NCBI RefSeq assembly: GCF_003586305.1 | Contig: NZ_KZ987400.1 | Location: 530,635 to 594,634 of the forward strand | DNA: 64,000 bases | Source: Cognatilysobacter tabacisoli | GTDB taxonomy: Bacteria; Pseudomonadota; Gammaproteobacteria; Xanthomonadales; Xanthomonadaceae | Direction of reading: 5' to 3' | Part shown: piece after piece, positions 18,931 through 28,338 of the stretch | Layout of the letters: each line of letters begins with the position of its first letter | Position numbering within the stretch: position 1 is the stretch's first letter | Notes under the pieces: model-generated | Databases searched by the model: none | Seen by the model: only the letters and a program-made list of their open reading frames with translations | What the model was told of the DNA's origin: nothing | Program-made: the position numbers and the translations under genes

Positions 18931-20165
18931 GCCGCGCGCTGCTCGCGGCGCTGCTGGCGCTCGGGCTGGCCGCGTGTGCCGGCACACCGAAGAAACCCCA
19001 GGCCACCGCGCCGGCGGCCGCGAAGCCTGCGGCCGCCGCGGCTTCCGCGCGAGGCGCCAAGGTGTCGCCGTACGCGCCCGCGCAGGAAGACCCGAGCAAG
19101 CGCGGCAACTACGTCGCCGGCGGCCTGTACGCGCCGGGCGTGGCCGACACGACCCCGGACTACGTGCCCGATGTCGAGCGCATCCCGGAGCCGGAGGTGG
19201 TCGACGAGCCGCGCTCGCGCTACGGCAACCGCTCCCCATACCAGGTGCTCGGCAAGAGCTACCACGTGCGCGACAGCGCGCACGGCTACGTCGAGCGCGG
19301 GCTGGCCTCGTACTACGGGCAGAAATTCCACGGGCGCCGCACGTCGAACCTCGAGGTGTACGACATGTACGCCTTCAGCGCCGCGCACAAGACGCTGCCG
19401 CTGCCGAGCTTCGCCCGCGTCACCAACCTCGACAACGGCAAGTCGGTGGTGGTGCGCGTCAACGACCGCGGCCCTTTCCACGCCGGCCGCGTCATCGACC
19501 TGAGCTACGCCGCGGCGGTCAAGCTCGGCATCACCCGGCGCGGCACCGGCAATGTCGAGGTGCGCGCGCTGAAGCCCGGCGATCCGGACGTGCCGGTGCT
19601 GGCGCGCGCGCAGCCGCCGGCACCGCCGGCAGTCGGCGCGACCAGCGCCGGCAGCGGCCTCGACACGCTGGTCGCGGCGGTCTCGCCGATCGGCACCGCG
19701 CGCGCCGGCGAGCCGGCGCCGCGCGCGGCCGCGCCGACCGACTACCGGTTCGACATGCGCCGCGACGGCAAGCCGATGACCGCCGACGAGTTCGACGCGT
19801 GGATGAAGGCGCGCCAGGTGCGCGTCGCCACCGGCAAGCCGGCGCCGCGCGCCGCCACCACGCAGGCCGTCGCGCCGCCGCCGCCGCCGCCGGCGCAGGC
19901 CGCCGCCGCGGTCGCGCGCGCCGCGCCGGCCGGCGACGCCGTGACCCTGCAGATCGCCAGCTTCACCGCCCGCGCCAACGCCGACCGTGCGCTGTCGATG
20001 CTGCGCGCCGCGGGCATCGACGACGCGCGCGTGCTCGACGCCGACGCCAACGGGCAGAAGGTCTGGCGCCTGCGCGTCGGCCCGCTGCAGGCCACGGCCG
20101 CGCCGGAACTCGCCGCCCGCGTGGTCGGACTGGGGTTCGGCACGCCGCAGCGCGTGCGCGAGTAG
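18927..20165 (+). CDS. rlpA: Septal ring lytic transglycosylase RlpA
   Basis: 412 residues. Lipoprotein signal with Cys17 (LGLAACAG). A double-psi beta-barrel domain (about 115-205) shows GLASYYGQKFHGRRTSN and VRVNDRGPFHAGRVIDLS, including the catalytic Glu/Asp region. A long Ala/Pro linker leads to a SPOR domain at the C-terminus (about 335-410, VTLQIASFTARANADRAL), which binds denuded septal glycan. RlpA cleaves such glycan in daughter-cell separation. Co-translated with mltB. Confidence 0.95.
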   Translation: MSRALLAALLALGLAACAGTPKKPQATAPAAAKPAAAAASARGAKVSPYAPAQEDPSKRGNYVAGGLYAPGVADTTPDYVPDVERIPEPEVVDEPRSRYGNRSPYQVLGKSYHVRDSAHGYVERGLASYYGQKFHGRRTSNLEVYDMYAFSAAHKTLPLPSFARVTNLDNGKSVVVRVNDRGPFHAGRVIDLSYAAAVKLGITRRGTGNVEVRALKPGDPDVPVLARAQPPAPPAVGATSAGSGLDTLVAAVSPIGTARAGEPAPRAAAPTDYRFDMRRDGKPMTADEFDAWMKARQVRVATGKPAPRAATTQAVAPPPPPPAQAAAAVARAAPAGDAVTLQIASFTARANADRALSMLRAAGIDDARVLDADANGQKVWRLRVGPLQATAAPELAARVVGLGFGTPQRVRE

Positions 20166-20350
20166 CGCCGCTCCAGCCTGGATAGCGCACCATACGCACC
20201 TCGATTTCGCCGCATCCCGCGGGGCCGGAGGCCCTGCCCGCGACCGGGTTCCGACCCGGCGCCCGCCAGCGAAACGCGCCGGACGCGCGCCTCGCCGGCT
20301 GCACCCCCTGCCACCGACCGGTCGCCGCCGGTCCCCGGAGCCGTAAACCG

Positions 20351-21562
20351 ATGAAAGCCCGCCTTACCTTCGCCGCGATCGCCGTCGCCGCCCTGGCCAC
20401 CTCGGCCGCCGGCCTCGTCCTCGCCCAGGCGCCCGCGCCCGATGCCCCGGCCGCCGCCGCCAGCGCCGCGCTGCCGGTGCCGCCGCCGCCGAAGATCACC
20501 GGCACCGCGTGGGTGCTGATGGACTACGCCAGCGGCAACGTGCTCGCCGGCGAGAACTACGACACCCCGCTCGAGCCGGCCAGCATCACCAAGGTCATGA
20601 CCAGCTACGTCATCGCCGCCGAGATGAAGGCGGGCAAGGTCAAGGAAACCGACCAGGTGATGATGAGCGAGAACGCCTGGCGCTCCGGTGGCGCCGGCAC
20701 CGACGGCAGCTACTCGGGCTTCGAGGTCAACAAGACCGCGCCACTGCTCGAGATGGAAAAGGGCATGGTCGTGCAGTCGGGCAACGACGCGGCGATCGCG
20801 CTGGCCGAGCACGTCGCCGGCAGCACCGACGCGTTCGCGTCGCTGATGAACCAGTACGCCGCTCGCATCGGCATGAAGAACAGCCACTTCGTGAACCCGC
20901 ACGGCCTGCCGGCCGAGGGCCACGTCTCGACCGCGCGCGACCTGGCGTTGCTCGGCCGCGCGCTGGCGCGCGACTACCCGGTCGCGTACTCGTACAACAA
21001 GATCAAGGAGTTCACGGTCGGGCCGATCACCCAGCCCAACCGCAACCTGCTGCTGTGGCGCGACCCGTCGGTCGACGGCATCAAGACCGGCCACACCTCC
21101 GGCGCCGGCTACTGCCTGATGGCGTCGGCCAAGCGCGGCGACCAGCGCCTGATCTCGGTGGTGATGGGCTCCACGTCCGAGGCCCAGCGCGCGAGCGACA
21201 GCCAGGCGCTGCTGAACTGGGGCTTCCGCTTCTTCGAGACGCACGAGCTGTACGCCGCCGCCAAGCAGGTGGCCAAGCAGAAGGTGTGGAAGGGCAAGGC
21301 CGACGAAGTGCAGCTCGGCGTCGCCGCGCCGATGCTGGTGACCGTGCCGCGCGGCCGCTACGAGCAGCTCAAGCCGATGATGGACGTGCCGGCGACGCTG
21401 GTCGCGCCGATCGCCAAGGGCCAGAAGATCGGCACGGTCAAGGTGATGCTCGACGGCAAGGCGATCGCCCAGCAGCCGCTGGTCGCGCTGAACGCGATCG
21501 AGGAGGGCGGCTTCTTCAAGCGCCTGTGGGACGAGTTCTGGATGTGGTGGGAATCGATCTGA
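20351..21562 (+). CDS. dacA: D-alanyl-D-alanine carboxypeptidase (PBP5/6 type)
   Basis: 403 residues: signal peptide (1-26, ending VLAQA), S11 carboxypeptidase domain with Ser78-x-x-Lys81 (ASITKVM), SGN in VVQSGNDAAI and KTG in GIKTGHTSGAG, then a beta-sandwich PBP5_C domain and a C-terminal amphipathic anchor (GGFFKRLWDEFWMWW). It trims terminal D-Ala from pentapeptides in the periplasm. It is 185 bp after rlpA, so it may have its own promoter. A GC-rich hairpin follows. Confidence 0.97.
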   Translation: MKARLTFAAIAVAALATSAAGLVLAQAPAPDAPAAAASAALPVPPPPKITGTAWVLMDYASGNVLAGENYDTPLEPASITKVMTSYVIAAEMKAGKVKETDQVMMSENAWRSGGAGTDGSYSGFEVNKTAPLLEMEKGMVVQSGNDAAIALAEHVAGSTDAFASLMNQYAARIGMKNSHFVNPHGLPAEGHVSTARDLALLGRALARDYPVAYSYNKIKEFTVGPITQPNRNLLLWRDPSVDGIKTGHTSGAGYCLMASAKRGDQRLISVVMGSTSEAQRASDSQALLNWGFRFFETHELYAAAKQVAKQKVWKGKADEVQLGVAAPMLVTVPRGRYEQLKPMMDVPATLVAPIAKGQKIGTVKVMLDGKAIAQQPLVALNAIEEGGFFKRLWDEFWMWWESI

Positions 21563-21589
21563 TCCACCGCCCCGTCCGAGGGATGCAGC

Positions 21590-21611
21590 AGGGCCGGCGA
21601 AAGCCGGCCCT
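21590..21611 (+). terminator. Hairpin terminator after dacA
   Basis: AGGGCCGGC (21590-21598), a GAAA tetraloop and GCCGGCCCT (21603-21611) form a perfect 9-bp stem 27 bp after dacA. The downstream tract is not T-rich (GTGCGTTCC), so termination may be partial. Confidence 0.65.
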
Positions 21612-21671
21612 GTGCGTTCCGGCGGTCCTGTTCGCCGCCTCGGGACGCTTGGCACGGGGGCGGGCCGCCGC

Positions 21672-21700
21672 TTGGGTTCGCCGCCGGCCGTACCCATAAT
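21672..21700 (+). promoter_or_regulatory. Candidate promoter for ybeD-lipB, leaderless
   Basis: TTGGGT (21672-21677), a 17-bp spacer and CATAAT (21695-21700). The -10 ends 6 bp before the ybeD ATG at 21707, so the expected transcription start is the A of the start codon. There is no Shine-Dalgarno sequence. Best-looking of the three leaderless candidates in this window. Confidence 0.5.
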
Positions 21701-21706
21701 CGGCCG

Positions 21707-21985
21707 ATGGACATCAAATCCGACAACCCCGACCACGGCTTCCAGTTCCCCGGCACCTTCGAGCTGTCCGCGATGGGCCCGGCCGAGAAGGACCTGGAGA
21801 CCGTCCTGCCGACGCTGCTGCTCGATGCCGGCATCGAGGTGCTGCACGAGTCGGTCAACTGGAAGGCCTCGTCGAACGGGCGCTTCGTCTCGGTCCGCAT
21901 CAGCATCCGCGCCGACAGCCGCGAGCAGTACGAGCGCGCGCACCAGGTGCTGCGCGAGCACCCGGAAGTGAAGTGGACGCTGTAG
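21707..21985 (+). CDS. ybeD: YbeD/DUF493 family protein
   Basis: 92 residues of the small ferredoxin-like-fold DUF493 family; YbeD stands between dacA and lipB in many Gammaproteobacteria, exactly as here. Proposed roles are regulatory (allosteric, ACT-like), but no activity is established. The gene overlaps lipB by 13 bp if the GTG start of lipB is right. Confidence 0.92.
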   Translation: MDIKSDNPDHGFQFPGTFELSAMGPAEKDLETVLPTLLLDAGIEVLHESVNWKASSNGRFVSVRISIRADSREQYERAHQVLREHPEVKWTL

Positions 21986-22671
21986 GCGTCGCCGAACCCG
22001 CGGCCGCACCGGCCGCTGCCCGGGTGCGGGCCGCCGCGCGCCTGCGCGACCTCGGCCGGCAGCCGTACGAGCCGGTGTGGCGCGCGATGCAGGCCTTCAC
22101 CGACGCGCGCACCGACGACACGCCCGACGAGCTGTGGCTGGTCGAACACGACCCGGTGTTCACCCTCGGCCAGGCCGGCAAGCCCGAGCACGTGCTGATG
22201 CCGGGCGACATCCCGGTGCTGCACGTCGACCGCGGCGGCCAGGTGACCTACCACGGGCCCGGCCAGATCGTGCTGTACCCGCTGCTCGACCTGCGCCGGC
22301 TCAAGGTCGGCGTGCGCGAGTACGTCGAGCGCATCGAGCAGGCGGTGATCGACACGCTGGCCGAATGGAACATCGAGGGCCGGCGCCGCGACGGCGCGCC
22401 GGGCGTGTACGTCAACGGCGCCAAGGTGATGGCGCTGGGCATCCGCGTGCGCCGCGGCTGCACGTTCCACGGACTGGCGTTCAATATCGCGATGGACCTG
22501 TCGCCGTACCGGCGGATCAACCCCTGCGGCTACGAAGGGCTGCAGGTGACCTCGGTGCTAGACTTGGGCGGCCCATCGGGCATGGAGCCGGTCAAGCCGG
22601 TGCTGGTCGCGCAGCTGGCGCGGCAGTTCGGCCTCGACGTCGACGCGGCCCCGCCGCCGACGCTGGCCTGA
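21973..22671 (+). CDS. lipB: Lipoyl(octanoyl) transferase LipB
   Basis: 232 residues from a GTG that overlaps ybeD. It moves octanoate from acyl carrier protein to lipoyl domains. Motifs: [20 protein letters not shown], catalytic Lys151 ([12 protein letters not shown]) and Cys185 ([11 protein letters not shown]). The first 17 residues are Ala-rich and not conserved; a second GTG at 22024 ([18 protein letters not shown]) is an alternative start. lipA follows 101 bp downstream, giving the full synthesis route octanoyl-ACP to lipoyl protein. Confidence 0.95.
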   Translation: MDAVGVAEPAAAPAAARVRAAARLRDLGRQPYEPVWRAMQAFTDARTDDTPDELWLVEHDPVFTLGQAGKPEHVLMPGDIPVLHVDRGGQVTYHGPGQIVLYPLLDLRRLKVGVREYVERIEQAVIDTLAEWNIEGRRRDGAPGVYVNGAKVMALGIRVRRGCTFHGLAFNIAMDLSPYRRINPCGYEGLQVTSVLDLGGPSGMEPVKPVLVAQLARQFGLDVDAAPPPTLA

Positions 22672-22772
22672 GCCGCCGCGGCCCGCCGGCGCCCGACGCG
22701 AAGCCGCTCCCCGACGCCCCTCCCACGCCCGCGCGCCGCGCCGGCGACCCCGCTCCGCCCGGACACCCTGCA

Positions 22773-23786
22773 ATGACCGACCCCGCCGCCAAGTCCATCC
22801 CGCTCGCCGTCGTCGATGGCGCCGCGCCGGCGCCGCTGCAGGCCGGGGTCAAGCAGCTCGGCGGCGACAAGATCGCGCGCTCGCCGGTGCAGTTCGCCGA
22901 CGCGCCGGTGCTGCGCAAGCCGTCGTGGATCCGGGTGCGGATCCCGTCCGGCAACTCGGTCGCCAACCTCAAGGCCAAGCTGCGCGAGAACCGCCTCGTC
23001 ACGGTGTGCGAGGAGGCCAGTTGCCCGAACATCCACGAGTGCTTCAGCCACGGCACCGCGACGTTCATGATCCTCGGCGAGGTCTGCACGCGCCGCTGCA
23101 GCTTCTGCGACGTCGCCCACGGCCGGCCGAAGCCGCCGGACCCGGCCGAGCCACTGAGCCTGGCGACCACCGTCGCCGACATGGGCCTGAAGTACGTGGT
23201 GGTGACCAGCGTCGACCGCGACGACCTGCGCGACGGCGGTGCCCAGCACTTCGTCGACTGCATCGCCGCGATCCGCACCCACAGCCCGCGCACCCGCATC
23301 GAGGTGCTGACGCCGGACTTCCGCGGCAAGGGCCGGATGGAGCGCGCGCTCGACATCCTGGCGACCAACCCGCCGGACGTGTTCAACCACAACGTCGAGA
23401 CCGTGCCGGACCTGTACGCCAACGTGCGCCCCGGTGCCGACTACCAGTGGTCGCTGACCCTGCTGCAGAAGTTCAAGGCGCAGCACCCTGGCGTGGCGAC
23501 CAAGTCCGGGATCATGCTCGGCCTTGGCGAGACGATGGAGCAGGTGCAGGCGACGCTGCGCGACCTGCGCGCGCACGACGTCGACATGGTCACGATCGGC
23601 CAGTACCTGCAGCCGACCGCGCACCACCATCCGGTGCTGCGCTACTGGACCCCGGACGAGTTCAAGCAGCTCGAGGCCTACGGGCTGTCGCTGGGCTTCA
23701 CCCACGTCGCGTCCGGTCCGCTGGTGCGCTCGTCGTACCACGCCGACCAGCAGGCCAAGGACGCCGGGCTGCTGGCGCTGGCGTGA
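22773..23786 (+). CDS. lipA: Lipoyl synthase LipA
   Basis: 337 residues, radical SAM enzyme inserting two sulfurs into octanoyl groups. The auxiliary cluster cysteines are Cys79, Cys84 and Cys90 ([12 protein letters not shown]); the SAM cluster is Cys105-x3-Cys109-x2-Cys112 (CTRRCSFC). The C-terminal RSSYHAD serine ligand is present. ATG at 22773 gives the usual N-terminal length. No other gene is in the 242 bp before prc. Confidence 0.97.
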   Translation: MTDPAAKSIPLAVVDGAAPAPLQAGVKQLGGDKIARSPVQFADAPVLRKPSWIRVRIPSGNSVANLKAKLRENRLVTVCEEASCPNIHECFSHGTATFMILGEVCTRRCSFCDVAHGRPKPPDPAEPLSLATTVADMGLKYVVVTSVDRDDLRDGGAQHFVDCIAAIRTHSPRTRIEVLTPDFRGKGRMERALDILATNPPDVFNHNVETVPDLYANVRPGADYQWSLTLLQKFKAQHPGVATKSGIMLGLGETMEQVQATLRDLRAHDVDMVTIGQYLQPTAHHHPVLRYWTPDEFKQLEAYGLSLGFTHVASGPLVRSSYHADQQAKDAGLLALA

Positions 23787-24028
23787 TCGTCCGTCGCCCC
23801 TGAACAGGGGGCACGACACGCGGATCGCGTGCGCCGGAGGCCGCGCCGCGCGGTGGCCTGCGCATCCGCAGCTGAACGTTTTCCCGTATCGATTCCATAA
23901 CGGGGTCGGTGGCACGCTTCATCGCGCCCGTGTCGCGTGACAGCCCCGGCAACTTTCGGCACTGTGGGGTGGTCCTACCCCGCGTCATTCTCGACCCCAT
24001 GGCCGACCCGGCCGAGACGCCTCCCGTG

Positions 24029-26215
24029 ATGAACGCCAAGACCTCCCTGCTTGCCTTCCTGATCGCCGCGCCGATCGCGCTGCTCGCGCGCGCCGACGGC
24101 GGTGCCACCGCGACCGCCCTGTCCGCCGCGCCGACGACCGACCAGGTGACCGCGGCCAAGATGGTCTACGGCTGGCTGTCCGACAGCCGCTACGCCTACC
24201 GCCCGCGCGCGCTCGACGACGCGCTGTCGGCCGACATGTACGACCGCTACCTGGAGTCGCTCGACGCCGGCAAGCAGTTCTTCACCGCGCAGGACATCGC
24301 CACGTTCGACGCGTACAAGCTGCGGCTCGACGACGCGATCAAGAGCGGCGAGCTCGACCCGGCGTACGCGATCTTCGCGACCTACCGCCAGCGCGTCGAC
24401 GAGCGCGTCGCATTCGCCCGCGCGCAGCTCAAGCGCGACATTTTCAACTTCGCCGGCAGCGACCGCTTCGAGTTCGACCGCGAGAAGTCGCCGTGGGCGG
24501 CCGACCGCGCCGCGCTCGACGCGCTGTGGACGCAGTCGGTGCGCAACGACTGGCTGCGCCTGAAGCTGGCCGGCAAGCAGCCCGAGGACATCCGCAAGAC
24601 CCTCGACAAGCGCTACGCCAACCTCGGCAAGGGCATCGCCGAGCTCAAGGGCGAGGACGTGTTCCAGACCTTCCTCAACAGCTACGCCAACGCGATCGAC
24701 CCGCACACCGATTACCTGACCCCGCGTTCGGCCGACAACTTCAACATGTCGATGTCGCTGTCGCTGGAGGGGATCGGCGCGGTGCTGCAGAAGCAGGACG
24801 ACGTCGTCGCGATCCGCGAGATCGTGCCCGGCGGCCCGGCCGGCAGCTCCGGCAAGCTGAAGCCGGGCGACCGCGTGGTCGGCGTCGGCCAAGGCGACAG
24901 CGGCGCGATGGAGGACGTGATCGGCTGGCGCATCGACGACGTCGTCGCCAAGATCCGCGGTGCCAAGGGCACCAAGGTGCGGCTGGACGTGATCCCGGCC
25001 GAGGCCGGCCTCGACAGCAAGCCCAACCGCATCGTGCTGGTGCGCGACAAGGTGCGGCTCGAAGACCAGGCCGCGAAGTCCGAGATCATCTCGATCCCGG
25101 CCGCCGGCTCGACGCCGGCCAAGCGCATCGGCGTGATCAAGCTGCCGGGCTTCTACCAGGACTTCGAGGGCCGGCGGAAGAACGCCAACGACTACGCCTC
25201 GGCGACCCGCGACGTCGGCAAGCTGCTGGTCAGCCTGCGCGCGCAGAAGGTAGACGGCGTCGTGCTGGACCTGCGCAACAACGGCGGCGGCTCGCTCAAC
25301 GAGGCGATCGAGCTGACCGGCCTGTTCATCGACCGCGGCCCGGTCGTGCAGGTGCGCGAGTCCGGTGGCCGCGTCAGCGTGGAGGGCGACGGCGACACCG
25401 GCATCGCGTGGGAGGGCCCCCTCGCGGTGCTGATCAACCGCGGCTCGGCCTCGGCGTCGGAGATCTTCGCCGGCGCGATCCAGGACTACGGCCGCGGCCT
25501 CGTCATCGGCGAGACGACCTTCGGCAAGGGCACGGTGCAGAACCTGGTCGACCTCGACCGCTGGCCGGCCAACGAGACGCCGCGCTACGGCCAGCTGAAG
25601 CTGACGATCGCGCAGTTCTTCCGCGTCAGCGGCGGCAGCACGCAGAACAAGGGCGTGGTGCCGGACATCGCGTTCCCGGTGTCGGTCGACGCGACCGAGT
25701 TCGGCGAGAGCACCTACGACAACGCACTGCCGTGGACCAAGATAGCCGCGGTGCCGCACACGCGCTACGGCAACTTCGGCCCGCTGGTGCCGAAGCTGCG
25801 CGCGCTGCACTCCGCGCGCGTCGCCACCGACAAGGAGTTCCAGTGGTGGTCGGACGACGTCGCCCAGTTCCGCGAGGAGCGCGCCAAGACGTCGGTCACG
25901 CTGAACGAGGCCGAGCGCCGCGCCGAGCGCGACCGCGAGGACGCCAAGCGCAAGCAGCGGCAGGAGCAGCGCCGGGCGCTCGGCCTGGCGATCGATCCGC
26001 TCGGTGACGACGACGCCGACGACGGCCTCGCCGCCAGCGAGCGCGACATCGCCAAGGACGCTGCGCGCGAGAAGCTCGCCGACCAGCGCCCGGACCCGCT
26101 GCTGCGCGAATCGGCCGCGATCCTCGCCGACGCGGTGCGCCTGCTCAACGCGGACCGCCAGCTGTCGGCGCAGGTGCTGCCGACCGCGGTGCAGCCGGGC
26201 CACTGGGCCGACTGA
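24029..26215 (+). CDS. prc: Tail-specific protease Prc (S41A)
   Basis: 728 residues. Signal peptide MNAKTSLLAFLIAAPIALL begins at ATG 24029; two upstream in-frame ATGs (23909, 24000) would bury it. Order: N-terminal helical domain, PDZ (about 245-320, EIVPGGPAGSSGKLKPGDRV), S41 protease and the C-terminal Prc helical domain. The Ser-Lys dyad is Ser475 (SASASEIF) and Lys500 (FGKGT), 25 apart as in E. coli (430/455), with Asp486 matching Asp441. It degrades C-terminally exposed proteins in the periplasm, including wall hydrolases such as MepS in E. coli. Confidence 0.95.
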   Translation: MNAKTSLLAFLIAAPIALLARADGGATATALSAAPTTDQVTAAKMVYGWLSDSRYAYRPRALDDALSADMYDRYLESLDAGKQFFTAQDIATFDAYKLRLDDAIKSGELDPAYAIFATYRQRVDERVAFARAQLKRDIFNFAGSDRFEFDREKSPWAADRAALDALWTQSVRNDWLRLKLAGKQPEDIRKTLDKRYANLGKGIAELKGEDVFQTFLNSYANAIDPHTDYLTPRSADNFNMSMSLSLEGIGAVLQKQDDVVAIREIVPGGPAGSSGKLKPGDRVVGVGQGDSGAMEDVIGWRIDDVVAKIRGAKGTKVRLDVIPAEAGLDSKPNRIVLVRDKVRLEDQAAKSEIISIPAAGSTPAKRIGVIKLPGFYQDFEGRRKNANDYASATRDVGKLLVSLRAQKVDGVVLDLRNNGGGSLNEAIELTGLFIDRGPVVQVRESGGRVSVEGDGDTGIAWEGPLAVLINRGSASASEIFAGAIQDYGRGLVIGETTFGKGTVQNLVDLDRWPANETPRYGQLKLTIAQFFRVSGGSTQNKGVVPDIAFPVSVDATEFGESTYDNALPWTKIAAVPHTRYGNFGPLVPKLRALHSARVATDKEFQWWSDDVAQFREERAKTSVTLNEAERRAERDREDAKRKQRQEQRRALGLAIDPLGDDDADDGLAASERDIAKDAAREKLADQRPDPLLRESAAILADAVRLLNADRQLSAQVLPTAVQPGHWAD

Positions 26216-26242
26216 CGGCCGCGGAGCGATGCGCAAGGAACG

Positions 26243-26276
26243 GATAGCGGGCGCCTTCGGGCGCCCGCTATCGTTT
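26243..26276 (+). terminator. Rho-independent terminator after prc
   Basis: GATAGCGGGCGCC (26243-26255), TTCG loop and GGCGCCCGCTATC (26260-26272): a perfect 13-bp stem followed by GTTT. It lies just 5 bp before the next ATG, so that gene's transcription start must lie in or beyond the stem, or the gene depends on read-through. Confidence 0.8.
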
Positions 26277-26281
26277 GGGCC

Positions 26282-27214
26282 ATGGACACGACCACCGACC
26301 GCACCGCGACCGCCCGGCCCGTCACGCGCCCGGCGTCCGACCACGTCTCCCACACCGCGCGGATGACCGCCCGCCGCCCGCCGACGTCCGACCGCCCCGC
26401 GCCTGCCGACGTGCTCGACCGCGCCCGCGCGCTGCTCGACGCCGGCGAGCCGACGCTGGCCGAACTCGCGCGCACGCTCGGCCTCGGCGCGACGCAGCTG
26501 CAGCGCCGCTTCACCGCGCGATTCGGCCTCAGCCCGTCGGCCTACCTGGCCCAGCGCAAGCTCGGCGCGCTGCGCGCGGCGCTGCGCGACGGCGCCGACG
26601 TCTCCGCCGCGCTGTACGACGCCGGCTACGGCTCGCCGTCGCGCGTTTACGAGGACGGTGCCGCCAGGCTCGGCATGACCCCCGCGCGCTACCGCGCCGG
26701 CGGCGTCGGCGAGCAGATCCGCTGGAGCCTGGTCGACACCGCGCTGGGCACCGCGCTGGTCGCGGCGACCGCGCGCGGCATCTGCATGGTCGAGCTCGGC
26801 GACGACGGCGAGGCGCTCGAGGCGAAGCTGCGCAGCGAGTTCCCGAACGCCCAGATCGAGCGCGTCGACGCCGGCCGCGACGAGTTCCTCGCTCCGCGCC
26901 TGCACGCGGTTGCCGACGCGCTCGCCGGCCGGCACGCGGCGGTGCCGGTGGCGCTGGTCGGCACCGCGTTCCAGAAGCGGGTCTGGGACGCGCTGATGAA
27001 GATTCCGGCCGGGCAGACGCGCAGCTATGCGCAGGTCGCCGAATCGCTCGGCGCGCCGCGCGCCGCGCGCGCGGTGGCCAGCGCCTGCGCCGGCAATCGC
27101 GTCGCGGTGGTCGTGCCGTGCCACCGCGTCGTCCGCGGCGACGGTTCGCTCGGCGGCTACCGCTGGGGCGTGGCGATGAAGCAGCGCCTGCTCGAGCGCG
27201 AGGGCGCGCGCTGA
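26282..27214 (+). CDS. Ada-like AraC HTH / O6-methylguanine-DNA methyltransferase
   Basis: 310 residues. An AraC-type helix-turn-helix (about 45-135, LAELARTLGLGATQLQRRF) is fused to a DNA methyltransferase domain with acceptor Cys280 in VVPCHRVV. Ada proteins repair O6-methylguanine suicidally and activate repair genes. The N-terminal zinc/methyl-phosphotriester domain of full Ada, with its four Cys, is absent, so methylation sensing by phosphotriester cannot occur here. The N-terminal 40 residues are Arg/Thr-rich and unconserved; the ATG at 26355-26370 region or 26366 could be the true start. Transcribed apart from prc by a terminator. Confidence 0.88.
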   Translation: MDTTTDRTATARPVTRPASDHVSHTARMTARRPPTSDRPAPADVLDRARALLDAGEPTLAELARTLGLGATQLQRRFTARFGLSPSAYLAQRKLGALRAALRDGADVSAALYDAGYGSPSRVYEDGAARLGMTPARYRAGGVGEQIRWSLVDTALGTALVAATARGICMVELGDDGEALEAKLRSEFPNAQIERVDAGRDEFLAPRLHAVADALAGRHAAVPVALVGTAFQKRVWDALMKIPAGQTRSYAQVAESLGAPRAARAVASACAGNRVAVVVPCHRVVRGDGSLGGYRWGVAMKQRLLEREGAR

Positions 27215-27387
27215 GCGATGCGCCTTCGCACGGCGCGTCGTTGCGCGCGTGCCGCGCCAGCGTCCCGCCCGGTGTCACTGACGCTGCCGTGCGCGCGCCG
27301 TTACCCTAGTCGCCGCCGCGCGCCGCACGATGTCCCGCAAGAGCACGTCCCGCGCCGCCTCGATCCCTCCGCCTGAGCCCGCCCCCG

Positions 27388-28338
27388 ATGCGCCACGCCG
27401 CCCCCGAAGCCCCGCGCGCCGCGCCCAGCGGGCTGGCGATCGCCGCCGCGCTGCTCACGCTGTACGTGCTGTGGGGCTCGACCTACCTGGCGATCCGCTT
27501 CGCGCTCGAGGGCTACCCGCCGTTCCTGCTCGGCGCGATCCGCATGTCGATCGCCGGCGCGCTGATGTACGCGATGCTGCGCTGGCGCGGCGAGCGCGGG
27601 CCGACGCGCCGGCAGTGGAAGACCCTCGCGGTGCTGTCGATCTGGATGGTGCTGCTGTCGAACGGGCTGGTGAACCTGGCCGAGACCGAGGTCGGCTCCG
27701 GGCTGGCGGCGATCGCCGTCGCGTCGATGCCGCTGTTCGCCGGCGTGTTCGCGATGCTGCGCGGCCGCCACCCGACGCGGATCGAATGGGTGGGACTGGT
27801 GGTCGGTTTCCTCGGCGTGATCTGGCTCAACGCCGGCAGCGAGCTGTCGTCGTCGCTGCTCGGGCTGGTGTGCCTGACGATCGCGCCGATCGCGTGGGCG
27901 TGGGGTTCGATCTGGAGCCGCGACCAGGACCTGCCGGGCCCGTTCATGTCGGCGGCCGGGCAGATGCTCGCCGGCAGCGCGTGGATGCTGCTGGCCGCAC
28001 TGCTGACCGGCGAGCGCATCGTCGCCGCGCCGTCGTTCGATGCGACCGCGGCGCTGCTGTACCTGGTCGTCGCCGGTTCGATCTTCGGCTTCACCGCGTA
28101 CATCTGGCTGCTGCACCACGTGCGCCCGGCACTGGCGACCAGCTACGCCTACGTCAACCCGCCGATCGCGGTGCTGTTCGGCGCGCTGCTCGGCGGCGAG
28201 CACTTCACCGCGCACGACCTCGGCGCGATGGCCGTGATCCTGGTCGGCGTGGTGATCATCACGCTGTCGAAGGCGCGCGCCAGTCGCACTGCCGCGCCCC
28301 AGCCCGCGGCCGCACCCGCCAGCGAGCCGGCGGCATGA
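27388..28338 (+). CDS. EamA/DMT-superfamily permease (YedA-like)
   Basis: 316 residues with about ten membrane helices and two EamA repeats (about 20-150 and 165-290), the first starting LYVLWGSTYLAIRFALEGYPP, typical of YedA/RhaT-related exporters. Such proteins export amino acids, purines or other small metabolites; the substrate is unknown here. An Ala/Pro tail ends the protein. It overlaps rarD by 4 bp. Confidence 0.9.
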   Translation: MRHAAPEAPRAAPSGLAIAAALLTLYVLWGSTYLAIRFALEGYPPFLLGAIRMSIAGALMYAMLRWRGERGPTRRQWKTLAVLSIWMVLLSNGLVNLAETEVGSGLAAIAVASMPLFAGVFAMLRGRHPTRIEWVGLVVGFLGVIWLNAGSELSSSLLGLVCLTIAPIAWAWGSIWSRDQDLPGPFMSAAGQMLAGSAWMLLAALLTGERIVAAPSFDATAALLYLVVAGSIFGFTAYIWLLHHVRPALATSYAYVNPPIAVLFGALLGGEHFTAHDLGAMAVILVGVVIITLSKARASRTAAPQPAAAPASEPAA

